DNA from: Vibrio jasicida CAIM 1864 = LMG 25398
GTDB lineage: Bacteria > Pseudomonadota > Gammaproteobacteria > Enterobacterales > Vibrionaceae
Direction: 5' to 3'
Assembly: GCF_000400365.1 (NCBI RefSeq)
Contig: NZ_BAOG01000010.1
Location: forward strand, 40,922-104,921
DNA length: 64,000 nt
Positions 45,693 through 55,961 of the stretch are shown here, one piece after another (within the stretch, counting starts at the first letter, position 1; the number at the start of each line of letters is the position of its first letter). Both the position numbers and the translations under genes were made by a program. The notes under the pieces were generated by a model. That model had not been told where the DNA came from. It saw nothing but the letters and a program-made list of their open reading frames with translations, and did not search any database.

Positions 45693-47510
45693 TTAAAGGG
45701 CTCGTAGGATTTCTTGTAAAATACTGTGGTACTTCTGAACAAATTTGTTCATCGCTTCAACGGTTGCGTTGTACTGAGAACTGGTGTCGTTTAACTCGGT
45801 CGTTTTAATCTGCACTTCATCGTTGAGCACTTTAGATTCTGCGGTGACAGAACTGGAGGAATTAGACAGCTTGTCCCCTTTGAAAGAGTCGCTTCCAACT
45901 TCCATTCCCTGTTTTACTAAAAAGTCTTTATGGTTGGTGATGTTGTTGTCTTTTAAGTATTTGTATTCAGGAGAAGCCTTAAACGCCGCGTCATTGTCGT
46001 AACCAAAATCGCTGGCTTTAAAGTTGTTCGCTGAATCACCCGGCTTGTAAGTGCCATCAACACTTTGGGTCGAGTGTATTTTTGACTGAACGACACTAAA
46101 CACTTTCAATTGGATCGTTAGATCTTCGAGTTGTTCTTTTTGCTCGTTACGCTTTTCAAGGCGGTCGACTCGGCGCTCGTTTAGAGCAAACAAGACGCGT
46201 TCATCAAAGCGGTCACCGATACTAGATTCAATCACCGACAGTAGGTCACGAGCGGTCAATGCGTGCTCGGCATTCACTTCTTTACTGCTCACTTCCTCTG
46301 GTGTGATTTTGCCCAAACGATCATTGAGCTTTTCTAGGTTCTCCATCATTTTTTGATGACGTGCAATGAAATCCGTCCCGATGTCTTGGCCTGCGACTAT
46401 TTTGTCGAAAAGGAGTCGGATATCTTGTGCGGTGTTTTGTTTAATCCGCTCAAGTTGCTCCGGTGTTGTTTGAGTGACCTGGACATCGAGCAAGCCGTTA
46501 TAGAACGCATCGATCTGAGTGTTGATAAGCGCAATGGCTATATTGGAGAACAAACTCGATAAGGTGATCGCACTAGGATCCGATTTTATTCTCGCGATTT
46601 CGGCATCAAGGATAGTTTGCAGTTGAGCAACACCACCTGCGCCGTAAGCATTTTCAAACTGTCCTTTTACTTGTGTCGCTAAGCCATTTAGCGCATCGGT
46701 AAGTTCCTGCTTAGACATGCCTGGAATCCAAGCAATCTTGTTCGCCAAGGCCTGTGCATCATCGGTGCTGATGGTGATCCCAATGCTATTGAAAGAGGCA
46801 ACAAGTTGAGCGGTAACAGCAGCTCTAAAGCTTTCTTCTGTTAAGAAGTAGTCTGAATTCTTAAGCTCATTAAGGTTGACCGAACCAAGATTACCAAAGG
46901 CATTTCGCAAGAACGGAATAGCACTCTCGCGAACCTCACTGGCACTCATCTGCACTGCCAGTGCATTTACAAACGAGCTAATCTCTGCCGTTGCTGCTTT
47001 AAGGGCGCTCGTATCTAAAGCTTCAATTTGCAGTGCTTGGTTACTCTGGCTTCCCAAACGGAAATTAGCGACAAAATCGGTCGGAAGCGAGCTGTCGACC
47101 TTGTCTTTTAGCTGTGTGCTAAACCAAGATTGGAATTGATGTGCGAGCGTAGTATTAACGCCCATCTCCACTTCTTTAGGTGCGTTCTGACCATTCAACG
47201 CTTGGTGTTGCAGTGACTGCATCCAATGCGCAGCGGTCTCAGCGGCAGTAGTCCCGGTAAAGGCATCTTGCTTCTTTAACAAGGTTTCCAATGAGTCTGC
47301 ATAAAGATCCAAGCTTTCTTGTTCGGTGCGCCCAACGACCATAGGTAATTGGCGAATCAATGACTCCAATTGATTCGGGTCGATACGGGCATCGCTTAGA
47401 ATGGGAGAAAGGGTCTTAACCAAACTCTGCTGGAATGCGATCTGAGAATCACGATTGGCTGTTGTATTGAGAACTCCGGTGATGGAGTTCATGGCTGTCA
47501 TATCCGTCAT
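45693..47510 (-). CDS. vcrV: T3SS1 needle-tip protein VcrV
   Basis: 605 residues, nearly twice Yersinia LcrV (326). Position between vcrG and vcrH identifies it. The C-terminal part (about 430-600) has the LcrV-type coiled coil and central helices (ERRVDRLEKRNEQKEQLEDLTIQLKVFSVVQSKIHS, and the closing YNATVEAMNKFVQKYHSILQEIL). The N-terminal half forms an insertion with no recognised motif. Long VcrV is also known in V. parahaemolyticus. Caps the needle and guides translocon insertion. AGAGG precedes the start. Confidence 0.87.
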   Translation of the reverse strand: MTDMTAMNSITGVLNTTANRDSQIAFQQSLVKTLSPILSDARIDPNQLESLIRQLPMVVGRTEQESLDLYADSLETLLKKQDAFTGTTAAETAAHWMQSLQHQALNGQNAPKEVEMGVNTTLAHQFQSWFSTQLKDKVDSSLPTDFVANFRLGSQSNQALQIEALDTSALKAATAEISSFVNALAVQMSASEVRESAIPFLRNAFGNLGSVNLNELKNSDYFLTEESFRAAVTAQLVASFNSIGITISTDDAQALANKIAWIPGMSKQELTDALNGLATQVKGQFENAYGAGGVAQLQTILDAEIARIKSDPSAITLSSLFSNIAIALINTQIDAFYNGLLDVQVTQTTPEQLERIKQNTAQDIRLLFDKIVAGQDIGTDFIARHQKMMENLEKLNDRLGKITPEEVSSKEVNAEHALTARDLLSVIESSIGDRFDERVLFALNERRVDRLEKRNEQKEQLEDLTIQLKVFSVVQSKIHSTQSVDGTYKPGDSANNFKASDFGYDNDAAFKASPEYKYLKDNNITNHKDFLVKQGMEVGSDSFKGDKLSNSSSSVTAESKVLNDEVQIKTTELNDTSSQYNATVEAMNKFVQKYHSILQEILRAL

Positions 47511-47520
47511 GTAAAAACCT

Positions 47521-47811
47521 CTAGATCACCATGCCACGCATCATGGTCGGTCGCTTGCGCCTAGTGCCTTTGGTGCTCGCGGCTTGCGGTTGATGCTGTT
47601 GTTGTCTGCGGCGTTGTACTTCTTCAAGCAGCTCATGCTCTGCTTGCTTCATCAATTGAGGCGAAGCGTTTAACCCATCGAGCAGAATGTTGCCTGCTAC
47701 CGGACCAACGCCTAATCCTTCGAGTAGTTCATTGAATACGTCAGTCCTGTCTTCTGCATTGCGAATAGCAAGTTCTGAGTTTTCAATGGTTTCAGTAAAG
47801 GGTTGCTTCAT
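47521..47811 (-). CDS. vcrG: T3SS1 regulator/chaperone VcrG
   Basis: 96 residues from the ATG at 47811, which has AGGA in place and gives the size of LcrG (95); an ATG at 47838 is in frame but poorly placed. Contains the LcrG-like core AIRNAEDRTDVFNELLEGLGVGPVAGNILLDGL and a basic C-terminus. Expected to bind VcrV and hold secretion off until host contact. Directly upstream of vcrV. Confidence 0.85.
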   Translation of the reverse strand: MKQPFTETIENSELAIRNAEDRTDVFNELLEGLGVGPVAGNILLDGLNASPQLMKQAEHELLEEVQRRRQQQHQPQAASTKGTRRKRPTMMRGMVI

Positions 47812-47871
47812 CTTGGGTCCTATCTTAAAGCGAAGCATCTCTGGGATGCTGTCAGTAACAGTCGAGAGTTT

Positions 47872-48288
47872 TTACTTTTTTCTCTTTTTAAGTGGGCGGT
47901 AATCACTGAGGCGCAAGAAGTACCAATCTTCTTGTTCATCATGGCTCGCCCCACAGGCGCGTAAGTAGAATTGTGCTAACCGATGGCTGCTCATGTTGCT
48001 ACCTCGCAATACATCAACGTTGCCACGGATAGCCCAGTCGAGCGGGTACAAACGGATGGCATGTTCTGCGAGCATAAATAGCGCGGAGAAAGGGTTGCTT
48101 AGACCTTGGTTTGGGCTGATTCTTCGCAGCAATACGATGATGATTTCGCCCTCTTCGACACGAAAGACCAGCTCCATCCCATCACATTCATAACGATGAC
48201 CAAGTAAGATGGTACTTTTCTGCCAAAAGTAGGGCGTCACTTCGATGCCTGACGCCACTAGAGACTGAGTGAGAAGGCATTTCATCAC
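47872..48288 (-). CDS. vcrR: T3SS1 protein VcrR
   Basis: 138 residues between vcrD and vcrG, the place and size of LcrR/PcrR. Soluble, with [34 protein letters not shown] and [25 protein letters not shown] recognisable. In Yersinia, LcrR is linked to LcrG/LcrV production. Its start overlaps the vcrD stop by 4 bp (ATGA). Confidence 0.85.
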   Translation of the reverse strand: MMKCLLTQSLVASGIEVTPYFWQKSTILLGHRYECDGMELVFRVEEGEIIIVLLRRISPNQGLSNPFSALFMLAEHAIRLYPLDWAIRGNVDVLRGSNMSSHRLAQFYLRACGASHDEQEDWYFLRLSDYRPLKKRKK

Positions 48289-50411
48289 ATACCTACCCTG
48301 CCAAGCGGTTGAATATTGATTTGTTGCGTCAGCTCTTGGAACGACAACACCGGCAACTCGTAGTATTCAGATTCAATCAGTTTGCGTACGTAACGACGCA
48401 CGTCCATCGACACCACCAGCACAGGCTTATTTGGCATGCGGCTTAAATCACCAATGGTTTGCTTAACGTCGCTGACAAATTGCTGAGTGACAGAAGGGTC
48501 AAGCGCCAAATAACTGCCCGCAGAAGTCTGACGAATGCCGTTACGGATCGTATCCTCCAAACTCTGATCCAACAGATAAGCTGGCAGCATGTTTTGACCG
48601 CTGGCGTACTTGTAACAGATATAGCGTTTCAAGCTTGAACGGATATATTCTGTCAGCTGTACCACGTCTTTCTCCTTCTGGCCCCACTCCACCATGGCTT
48701 CTAAAATCACTCGTAAATTACGAATAGAAATGTCTTCAGAAACCAAACGCTGCAGGATTTCCGTCATCTTTTGCAGAGGCACAATACGTTGCGCTTCTTT
48801 CACCAGTTCGGAATAGCTGCCTTCCATTTGCTCAAGCAGATAGCGGGTCTCTTGAATACCGATGAAGTCTTGCGCGTACTCTTTCAAAACGTGAGACAAG
48901 TGATAAGTCAGAATGCGATCGGGGGTCAGAAAGCCCACATGACTGTTTTGCAGTTTTTCGTGATGACTTTGATCGACCCAAATGCTCGTAATGCCAGGCA
49001 GAAAGTCGTCGTCTTTTTCGTAAGGTACGCCCAGCAAATCAATCTGTTCATTACCTTCGGTCACCAGCAGTTTTTCGCTTTCAATTCGCCCGCGAGCTAC
49101 TGGTACTTCTTGCAATTGAATCAAGTACTCGCCGTTACTCATTCCTTCGTTGAAGCGTAAGTGAATACCGGGGAACGGCACACCGAGATCGAGGTAAAGC
49201 GCGCGCCTGACTCGTGCAAGCTCATCGTTCAGAGCCACGGCTTCTAAACTCTCTTGTAAACGAGAATCCAAGTCGATGAGCAGCGGTACTGTCATCGCAA
49301 ACTCTTCTTGCTCACCCAGCTTGCCTTTGCTATTACGAGATGGCGTCGGTTTATTAGGCTTAGCCGCTGGCGAACCAGCACCTTGGGCGACGAAGCTAGG
49401 TAAATCAGAACTGTCGGATTCGCTTTGTTTTTTCTGTTGGTAGAACAAGAAGAAGCCACCACCGCCAACAATCGCGGCAAGAATCAGGAAGGTAACCTTC
49501 GGAAAGCCCGGAATAAGAGCAAACAAGATAAGCAGAACGCCACCAACCAACAAAGCTCTTGGCTGAGCAGTCACCTGACCACCAATATCTGAGCCTAAGT
49601 CAGAAGAGTCCTCGTTTGAAACACGAGTAACGATGATGCCGGCCGTGATAGCGATAAATAGTGCTGGGATCTGCGAAACCAGACCATCACCGACGGTTAG
49701 GATTGCGAACAGCTCAAGTGCCTCAGAGGCAGACATGCCCTTTTGAGTCACACCGATGGTAACACCACCGAGAATGTTCACCACGATGATAATCAGGCCC
49801 GCAATTGAGTCCCCTTTCACGAACTTCATCGCACCATCCATCGAGCCATACATTTGGCTTTCTTTTTCGATCAATGAACGGCGGTGACGCGCCTCATGAA
49901 CATCAATAACCCCGGCACGCATATCGCCGTCGATACTCATCTGCTTACCCGGCATCGCATCAAGGGAGAATCGAGCGCTAACTTCCGCAACCCTTTCAGA
50001 ACCTTTGGTGATCACCATAAATTGAACAATGGTGATGATCAGGAAAACAACAATACCCACCACCAAGTTACCGCCGACCACGAAGTTACCAAAGGTATAT
50101 ACGATCTGACCTGCATCGCCTTGCAGCAAGATAAGTCGCGTTGTCGTAATAGAAAGCGACAAGCGAAACAAGGTGGTGATCAAAAGCACGGCTGGGAATG
50201 CAGAGAATTCCAGCGGTGTCGTGATGTAGATAGCCAACATCAATAAGACGACCGCAATACTCATGTTGGTACCGATCAAAACGTCCACGAGTGCCGTAGG
50301 TAAAGGCAAGATCATCATAAAGACGATCGCAAGTAACATCACGGCAAGCATGATGTCTTTACGCTGTCCGACTTTGTTTAGAATATCGATCAACTTATTC
50401 ATTTGATTCAC
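48285..50411 (-). CDS. vcrD: T3SS1 export gate protein VcrD (SctV)
   Basis: 708 residues. The N-terminal half has about eight membrane helices ([31 protein letters not shown]) and the FHIPEP-like loop [28 protein letters not shown]. The cytoplasmic half forms the nonameric ring that receives substrates. An ATG three codons in is an alternative start. Overlaps vscY by 17 bp. Confidence 0.96.
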   Translation of the reverse strand: MNQMNKLIDILNKVGQRKDIMLAVMLLAIVFMMILPLPTALVDVLIGTNMSIAVVLLMLAIYITTPLEFSAFPAVLLITTLFRLSLSITTTRLILLQGDAGQIVYTFGNFVVGGNLVVGIVVFLIITIVQFMVITKGSERVAEVSARFSLDAMPGKQMSIDGDMRAGVIDVHEARHRRSLIEKESQMYGSMDGAMKFVKGDSIAGLIIIVVNILGGVTIGVTQKGMSASEALELFAILTVGDGLVSQIPALFIAITAGIIVTRVSNEDSSDLGSDIGGQVTAQPRALLVGGVLLILFALIPGFPKVTFLILAAIVGGGGFFLFYQQKKQSESDSSDLPSFVAQGAGSPAAKPNKPTPSRNSKGKLGEQEEFAMTVPLLIDLDSRLQESLEAVALNDELARVRRALYLDLGVPFPGIHLRFNEGMSNGEYLIQLQEVPVARGRIESEKLLVTEGNEQIDLLGVPYEKDDDFLPGITSIWVDQSHHEKLQNSHVGFLTPDRILTYHLSHVLKEYAQDFIGIQETRYLLEQMEGSYSELVKEAQRIVPLQKMTEILQRLVSEDISIRNLRVILEAMVEWGQKEKDVVQLTEYIRSSLKRYICYKYASGQNMLPAYLLDQSLEDTIRNGIRQTSAGSYLALDPSVTQQFVSDVKQTIGDLSRMPNKPVLVVSMDVRRYVRKLIESEYYELPVLSFQELTQQINIQPLGRVGM

Positions 50412-50733
50412 TATTTAGAGATTGTAGATAACGTCGATGCGCGCGGCGGGCACCTTCAACATCCTGTTGTTTCCAGCGAGCTTGGCTTAGGCAAAACCAC
50501 AAGCCCGCTTTATTTGAATGTTCGGTTTTCAATAAGCTTTCGCACAACTCGATTGAACGTGTGTATCGACCCGAATTCAGGCATGCCACTGCTAATGTTT
50601 GGCGAGCTTCTTGATGCTGAGGTTCGATTTCCAGCAGTGCATCAAGCAAGGTAATCGCTTGTTCCGGCTTTTGATATTGAACTTGGAGTGCAGCGTGGAT
50701 AAGCAACAGCTCCACGTCTTTCGTTTGCAACAT
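50395..50733 (-). CDS. vscY: T3SS1 protein VscY (YscX/VcrD-binding TPR chaperone)
   Basis: 112 residues with a TPR-like pair ([59 protein letters not shown]). Matches YscY, the chaperone of YscX that docks to YscV. Adjacent to vscX and overlaps vcrD. Confidence 0.9.
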   Translation of the reverse strand: MLQTKDVELLLIHAALQVQYQKPEQAITLLDALLEIEPQHQEARQTLAVACLNSGRYTRSIELCESLLKTEHSNKAGLWFCLSQARWKQQDVEGARRAHRRYLQSLNSESNE

Positions 50734-50738
50734 GGGGC

Positions 50739-51116
50739 TTAAACCTGAATCAGTAGATTCAACGCCATGGTGAGATAACGTTGGTCTAATTGGGTACTTT
50801 GCAGTGTTTCCAGTGCCTGATTGAGCGCGTGCGAACCATTTTTCTGCGCCAATTCCTGAAGCCGCAGCTGAGTGGTATCAAACTGTTGACGGTATTTGTC
50901 TGGGCGAAGTAGCTCCGAATGCGTCAACTTTGGCTTGGCAAGCGACATCAAGTACTGCTCAGAGGGGCGAAGCTCGTACAGTTTCTCTAGGTGAGTCGCG
51001 ATGGCTTGACCATCAGGCAACAGTTGAAAGCGCTGTGGGAAGTCGTTTTCAACTTGTTCAAGTGAAACGTGAGTAAAGCCTTCAATACCAACGTTTAATG
51101 TACTGATGCGACTCAT
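50739..51116 (-). CDS. vscX: T3SS1 protein VscX
   Basis: 125 residues (YscX 122). The N-terminus SRISTLNVGIEGFTHVSLEQ and the helical C-terminal half with LDQRYLTMALNLLIQV match YscX, an early secreted protein needed for needle assembly. Encoded between sycN and vscY. Confidence 0.9.
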   Translation of the reverse strand: MSRISTLNVGIEGFTHVSLEQVENDFPQRFQLLPDGQAIATHLEKLYELRPSEQYLMSLAKPKLTHSELLRPDKYRQQFDTTQLRLQELAQKNGSHALNQALETLQSTQLDQRYLTMALNLLIQV

Positions 51117-51487
51117 GAATCCGCCACATCTTTATGTAAACGAGCCAGTAGAGCGAACGCTTGTTCGATGGTTGGCAAGGTCACTTCATCCCCTTCAATT
51201 TGTGCAGAGAAGACCAGTGTCTGTTCATCCAGCAACCCAGTCTTAATGAGGAATGGCCAACCTTGACCTGCATGGCAAAAACTCAACGCCTTTTTAATCG
51301 GCTCATTCGACTGGTGCCAAGGCAACGGTTTCGCCAGCATGAGAAACAGGCAGTCTTGATGCTTCTCGATATGCAGAGTGCCGCTTTGCTCGAAGCTCAG
51401 TTGAACACGTCCTGCTGACGAGAAGTCCACCGCTTCAAGTCCCATTCCTCGGCAAAAATCATCCACTGACGCATCAATCCAATTCAT
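51113..51487 (-). CDS. sycN: T3SS1 chaperone SycN
   Basis: 124 residues (Yersinia SycN 123), a class I chaperone fold: NWIDASVDDFCRGMGLEAVDFSSAGRVQLSFEQSGTLHIEK. With a YscB-like partner it escorts the VopN gatekeeper. Overlaps tyeA by 14 bp and vscX by 4 bp. Confidence 0.9.
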   Translation of the reverse strand: MNWIDASVDDFCRGMGLEAVDFSSAGRVQLSFEQSGTLHIEKHQDCLFLMLAKPLPWHQSNEPIKKALSFCHAGQGWPFLIKTGLLDEQTLVFSAQIEGDEVTLPTIEQAFALLARLHKDVADS

Positions 51488-51758
51488 CGTCCCACATTTC
51501 CTCTTCTTCTAAATCAATCGCTTCATCAAGCGCCTTTTGCACAGCTTGTATTAGGTTTTGTCGCTGTTCTTCGTCGTTAAATACATCAATTGGAATATGG
51601 CGAATCAGTTTGTGCAGTTCCCTAAAAAAGCTAATTTTTCGCTCCGTGGATGCCAACTCCATGGCGTTCACTAGGTTCCATATCTCGGCACTTCCAACCC
51701 AACGCTGTTCAACCAAAGCGATGACATCTGACATCAAATCAGTAACTTGATAAGCCAT
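51474..51758 (-). CDS. tyeA: T3SS1 gatekeeper partner TyeA
   Basis: 94 residues, all helical and acidic at the C-terminus, matching TyeA (92). Opens with YQVTDLMSDVIALVEQRWVGSAEIWNLVN. Binds the VopN C-terminus to block early effector release. Overlaps vopN by 20 bp. Confidence 0.92.
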   Translation of the reverse strand: MAYQVTDLMSDVIALVEQRWVGSAEIWNLVNAMELASTERKISFFRELHKLIRHIPIDVFNDEEQRQNLIQAVQKALDEAIDLEEEEMWDDELD

Positions 51759-52632
51759 AGTTTGCCTGCTGAGGTGTGAACATCTGGTAGAGGTTACTGA
51801 CTTGGTCTTGAAGCGTATTCAACGTCTTAAGTTTTTGCATATCGGACATCAAAAGCTGAAGCTTAACGGAGTCAATATTGCTACCTTGCACGCTCAAGTC
51901 TGCGCTCATGCCCTGCAACATAAAATCGACCGCCGTGGAGACCTCTTTTGCACCAAAACGCTCAACCACATCCTTGTATGCTGAGCCTAAACCTTGGTAG
52001 CTATGTACCGTGTCGCGATAGAAACCACGCAATTGGTGCAAACTGCTAAAGCCTTGCTCTTGGCTGTATTCATCCGCAAAGCTTGAAACACGAATTTCAG
52101 TATCAATCTGAGCCCAAGAGTCCGGGTTCTGCTCAAAGGTCAGAATGGCTTGGTCTATCAGCGCTAATAGGTTCTTACTTTCCGGATTGGCTCCGAGGAA
52201 CTTTTTCACTGCTTGCAGCGCGAGGTACTGATGGCTCTTCTCTTCAGAGAATCCGTTGAGGTACGCCTGTAACTGAGCAATCGTTGATAAGTTGCCGCTT
52301 GCCATTTTGGTAGCAAGGTCTTTGATCTTTTGGTTCTTCTCAAGATCAGGCACTTTTCTTAGGTAATCAGAGACCAGCTCATGCGCTTCATTCACGCGAA
52401 TGCTGCCGTCTTTCACTTTGCGTTTCGTGAGATCTTTTTCTGCTTTTTCTGAACCTAACGCCGTCAGCTCTTCCATCGCATCAAACAACGACTGAGTTGC
52501 ATTGTGTACGCGGACAGTTTCACCTCGATAATTACCATTAACTGAGGCTCCCGTGCGGGAAGACTCAAGGTTACTTCGGATTGACGCGTCAAATTTGTTG
52601 CTCGTTAAAATTTGGCTATTGATAGTGCTCAT
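51739..52632 (-). CDS. vopN: T3SS1 gatekeeper VopN
   Basis: 297 residues, the size of YopN (293), helical throughout. Segments HELVSDYLRKVPDLEKNQKIKDLATKM and EQGFSSLHQLRGFYRDTVHSYQGLGSAYKDVVERFG belong to the HrpJ/YopN domain. First gene of the leftward operon, preceded by GGAAGGAG and an ExsA-type promoter. Confidence 0.93.
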   Translation of the reverse strand: MSTINSQILTSNKFDASIRSNLESSRTGASVNGNYRGETVRVHNATQSLFDAMEELTALGSEKAEKDLTKRKVKDGSIRVNEAHELVSDYLRKVPDLEKNQKIKDLATKMASGNLSTIAQLQAYLNGFSEEKSHQYLALQAVKKFLGANPESKNLLALIDQAILTFEQNPDSWAQIDTEIRVSSFADEYSQEQGFSSLHQLRGFYRDTVHSYQGLGSAYKDVVERFGAKEVSTAVDFMLQGMSADLSVQGSNIDSVKLQLLMSDMQKLKTLNTLQDQVSNLYQMFTPQQANYGLSSY

Positions 52633-52663
52633 TGATTTGCACTCCTTCCTACAATAAGAGCGA

Positions 52664-52714
52664 ATTATAGGAATTGCATTTTTAATCGGCTGTCAAAATC
52701 AGACGTGTTTTTTT
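52664..52714 (-). promoter_or_regulatory. ExsA-type promoter of the vopN-vopD operon
   Basis: On the minus strand a 25-bp site runs from an A7 tract through ACGTC to TTGACAG (52714 to 52690). It matches the ExsA consensus (A5 tract, GxC block, TGnCA block) at nearly every fixed position. A perfect -10 TATAAT (52669-52664) follows after exactly 20 bp. It lies 32 bp before the vopN ATG. Confidence 0.75.
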
Positions 52715-52733
52715 AGGGCGTTTTAAGTTTTCT

Positions 52734-52784
52734 AAAAACTCCCGACCAATAGTCACTATAAATACGGCGCCATCCTTTCTATTC
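52734..52784 (+). promoter_or_regulatory. ExsA-type promoter of the vscN-vscU operon
   Basis: On the plus strand AAAAACTCCCGACC matches the first half of the ExsA consensus without exception; the second half (TAGTCACTA) is weaker. A CTATTC -10 hexamer starts 20 bp after the 25-bp site. The vscN start is 34 bp further on. Confidence 0.65.
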
Positions 52785-52818
52785 TCCCAGCATCAGTTAT
52801 TGCGCATGTTTTCTTAAA

Positions 52819-54141
52819 TTGAACGACTTCTCATACATCACCGAAACTCAACAATCGGCCATCAAGCAAACGCGTTTGATCCAAATCCGTGGTCGCGTGA
52901 CTCAGGTTACTGGCACCATCATCAAAGCCGTTGTGCCTGGTGTTCGTGTCGGCGAGCTTTGTGAGCTACGTAACCCCGATCAAACCTTGTCGCTGCTTGC
53001 GGAAGTGGTGGGTTTTCAGCAACACCACGCGTTGCTTACCCCACTTGGCAACATGTTTGGTATTTCCTCCAATACCGAAGTGAGCCCGCTTGGAAAAATG
53101 CACGAAGTCGGCGTTGGCGATCATCTGTTAGGGAAGATTCTCGATGGTCTGGGCCGCCCATTCGATGGCTCTCAAAGCACTGAACCGAGCGCTTGGTATC
53201 CGGTTTATCGTGATGCGCCGCCACCAATGCAGAGAAAACTGATTGAAAAGCCGATTTCGATGGGCGTGCGTTCCATCGACGGATTGCTCACCTGTGGTGA
53301 AGGACAAAGGATGGGCATTTTTGCTGCGGCTGGCGGTGGTAAAAGTACCCTGCTCGCCAAGCTTATTCGCTCTGCCGATGTCGATGTAACCGTGCTTGCC
53401 CTCATCGGTGAAAGGGGCCGTGAAGTAAGAGAATTTATCGAGCACGACCTTGGCGAAGAAGGCATGGCAAGGTCAGTATTGGTTGTCGCAACTTCAGACA
53501 GACCAGCAATGGAACGAGCCAAAGCGGCGTTCGTTGCAACCTCTATCGCGGAGTACTTCCGCGACCAAGGTAAGCGTGTCCTGCTGCTGATGGATTCGGT
53601 GACGCGTTTTGCCCGAGCTCAACGTGAAATCGGCTTGGCAGCTGGCGAGCCACCAACACGACGAGGCTATCCGCCTTCTGTTTTTGCTGCACTACCAAAA
53701 CTGATGGAACGTGCAGGTCAATCAGACAAAGGCTCCATCACCGCGCTGTATACCGTACTTGTGGAAGGCGACGATATGACTGAGCCAGTGGCCGATGAGA
53801 CGCGTTCGATACTCGATGGTCACATCATTCTCTCTCGCAAACTGGCGGCGATGAACCACTATCCAGCCATTGATGTGCTTCGTTCAGCTAGCCGTGTGAT
53901 GAACCAAATCGTCGATAAAACTCATCAAGCGTCCGCGGCTCACATGCGTGAAATGCTGGCCAAATATGAAGAAGTCGAACTGCTGATCAAAATTGGTGAG
54001 TACCAACACGGCGCTGACAGTCGCGCGGATATGGCCATTGCACAGGGAGATGATATCCGAGCGTTCTTACGCCAGGGCACGCACGAGCCAAGTGAACTCG
54101 AAGAGACCGTCACACAGCTGCGTGGACTTGCAGGCTTATGA
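52819..54141 (+). CDS. vscN: T3SS1 ATPase VscN (SctN)
   Basis: 440 residues from a TTG start. No ATG fits, and this start reproduces YscN length (439) with the [34 protein letters not shown]-domain intact. Walker A AAGGGKST has Lys at 175, Walker B is [14 protein letters not shown]. Unfolds effectors and frees chaperones as a hexamer at the base. No clear ribosome site precedes it, so its translation may be weak or coupled to the short upstream frame ATGTTTTCTTAA. Confidence 0.96.
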   Translation: MNDFSYITETQQSAIKQTRLIQIRGRVTQVTGTIIKAVVPGVRVGELCELRNPDQTLSLLAEVVGFQQHHALLTPLGNMFGISSNTEVSPLGKMHEVGVGDHLLGKILDGLGRPFDGSQSTEPSAWYPVYRDAPPPMQRKLIEKPISMGVRSIDGLLTCGEGQRMGIFAAAGGGKSTLLAKLIRSADVDVTVLALIGERGREVREFIEHDLGEEGMARSVLVVATSDRPAMERAKAAFVATSIAEYFRDQGKRVLLLMDSVTRFARAQREIGLAAGEPPTRRGYPPSVFAALPKLMERAGQSDKGSITALYTVLVEGDDMTEPVADETRSILDGHIILSRKLAAMNHYPAIDVLRSASRVMNQIVDKTHQASAAHMREMLAKYEEVELLIKIGEYQHGADSRADMAIAQGDDIRAFLRQGTHEPSELEETVTQLRGLAGL

Positions 54142-54599
54142 TCGAGCAATTGCTAGAGATAAAAAAAATTCGTGCCGACCGTGCCGATCGCGCGGTTCAG
54201 CAACAAGAGTATCGAGTCAATAACGCACGAGCCTCACTCCGAAAGGCGGAACAGTCTGTCGTTGATTATCGTCAATGGCGCGAAGAGGAAGAAGAACGGC
54301 GCTTTGCGAAAGCCAAACAGAAAACCGTCGTTCTAAAAGAACTTGAAATATTGCGGCAAGAAATCGCGCTGTTAAGGGAAAGAGAAGCCGATTTAAAACA
54401 ACGAGCTGCAGAAGAAAAAAAGGCATTGGAACAAGAGAACCAGCAACTCAAGGAAAGCAAGCAAGAAGCTCTGGCCGCCCATAAAACCAAAGAAAAATTC
54501 ATTCAATTAAACGAACAAGAAATCGCTGAGCAAGCACGCCAAGTGCAGTATCAAGAAGAGCTCGAACAAGAAGAGTTCCGCAGCGTTGTTGTTTCATAG
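54138..54599 (+). CDS. vscO: T3SS1 stalk protein VscO (SctO)
   Basis: 153 residues, almost wholly coiled coil ([36 protein letters not shown]), like YscO and FliJ. Links the ATPase to the export gate. Overlaps vscN by 4 bp (ATGA). Confidence 0.93.
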   Translation: MIEQLLEIKKIRADRADRAVQQQEYRVNNARASLRKAEQSVVDYRQWREEEEERRFAKAKQKTVVLKELEILRQEIALLREREADLKQRAAEEKKALEQENQQLKESKQEALAAHKTKEKFIQLNEQEIAEQARQVQYQEELEQEEFRSVVVS

Positions 54600-54608
54600 A
54601 AGGTAAAG

Positions 54609-55961
54609 ATGCGAGTCAAAAACGATCATCCAAACACAACTGAACGTCCGCAACAGGTTCAACAGAGGCCAGTCAACCAAATCTCAGAAGAGCTCGAATC
54701 TCGCTTTAATAATGCACTTAAGCCAACGCAAGCAGAGAGCGAACATGAGTCAGAGACCTCTCGCTTATTCGCTGCTGTATTGAACGCAGATAAGCTCGAT
54801 GGCATGAAGCACAAAGGCAAGGTCAGCAGTGCTATACCTGAGGCGGAGAAAGAGCAGATCGAGGGTGGCCAAGAGCACCCTGAAAACTTGAAAGATCAGC
54901 CTGCTAATGAGAAGTCAGACGCTGGTTTGCACCCAGAAAAGCCAAGTCACGATCTCTCAGAAAGAGAAACCGTGCAGGTAATGGACAACAAAGATAAAAA
55001 CGAAGAGAGCCATAGCGAGGCTTCAGAGCGCCCTGCGAAAGAGCCACATTCAGATACTGGCAAACCCGTAAAACCACACTCTCTAATCGAGCAGTCGGTA
55101 GGAAGTAAGGAAGCGGATAAATCACAGCTGTTGACTTCTAACTCTGCGGCAGAAAAAGACTCGAACAATAAGCAAGTCAGCTCGGTAAGCACGGCACCAT
55201 TAGATAATGGTTCGTCTCGTGATCCTAAAATACCGATGACCAGCTTGCCTAACGCTTTAAAGGGTCAGGTATTACCGATTCAGACTGACCAAGCCAATCT
55301 ACGGAACAAAACTGAGCCATCAACCGTGCAGAGTGTGCTGCAAGGTCAACTGCATAAATTGGATGCAGCGGCTCACAAACTCGACCCTGCGGCAAAAGAC
55401 GCTACTGCTATTGTGGACTCGAAAATTGTGGACTCGAAAGCCGCATTGGCCGCGCTTGAAGAGAAGGTTAAGCCGGTAAAGCACATCGAACGGCGTCATC
55501 CAAGTTCAGAGTCGGACGCTAAGTTTCACCCGACGGTCAACCTAAGCCAATCGACAGCGCAAGGCGACATCATCCTTAAAAACGTAGAGACACACGCGCC
55601 CCAGAGCAGAACTCAAAACGTAAATGAATTGATTAATAAGTTAGTCGACAAGATCTACGTGTCTCTTCCTTCAGCAAACGAAAAAGAAGTTCGTCTGCTT
55701 CTTAATGAAGGTCAATTAAAAGGCGGCGAGATCTCCATCAAGCAGGACAGTTCTGGCTACAGCGTGCTGATTAAGCAAGAGCACGCTCTTTCGCTGATCA
55801 ACCAAACGGCTAAGCAAGAGTTGACCGAGCGTCTGCAACGTTTAGGCATCGACCAACCGATTCGGATCGCCGTCAGCGAACAGATGAACCAACAACAAGA
55901 CCAACAACGCTCACGACAACAACGCAGCATTTACGATGAATGGAAGCCTGAGGACGAATGA
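54609..55961 (+). CDS. vscP: T3SS1 needle-length ruler VscP (SctP)
   Basis: 450 residues. The first 310 are polar, low-complexity and disordered-looking (Ser, Lys, Glu, Asp, Gln, Pro rich); the last 120 hold the folded substrate-switch domain (SLPSANEKEVRLLLNEGQLKGGEISIKQDSSGYSVLIKQE). This is the YscP/FliK layout in which the disordered part sets needle length. A 15-bp tandem repeat lies inside it (55410-55439). Position between vscO and vscQ fits. Confidence 0.92.
   Translation: MRVKNDHPNTTERPQQVQQRPVNQISEELESRFNNALKPTQAESEHESETSRLFAAVLNADKLDGMKHKGKVSSAIPEAEKEQIEGGQEHPENLKDQPANEKSDAGLHPEKPSHDLSERETVQVMDNKDKNEESHSEASERPAKEPHSDTGKPVKPHSLIEQSVGSKEADKSQLLTSNSAAEKDSNNKQVSSVSTAPLDNGSSRDPKIPMTSLPNALKGQVLPIQTDQANLRNKTEPSTVQSVLQGQLHKLDAAAHKLDPAAKDATAIVDSKIVDSKAALAALEEKVKPVKHIERRHPSSESDAKFHPTVNLSQSTAQGDIILKNVETHAPQSRTQNVNELINKLVDKIYVSLPSANEKEVRLLLNEGQLKGGEISIKQDSSGYSVLIKQEHALSLINQTAKQELTERLQRLGIDQPIRIAVSEQMNQQQDQQRSRQQRSIYDEWKPEDE
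55410..55439 (+). repeat. 15-bp perfect tandem repeat within vscP
   Basis: ATTGTGGACTCGAAA occurs twice in a row and encodes IVDSK-IVDSK. An imperfect KLDAAA-HKLDPAA duplication lies just before it. Each unit keeps the frame, so slippage would change ruler length by five residues. Confidence 0.9.
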
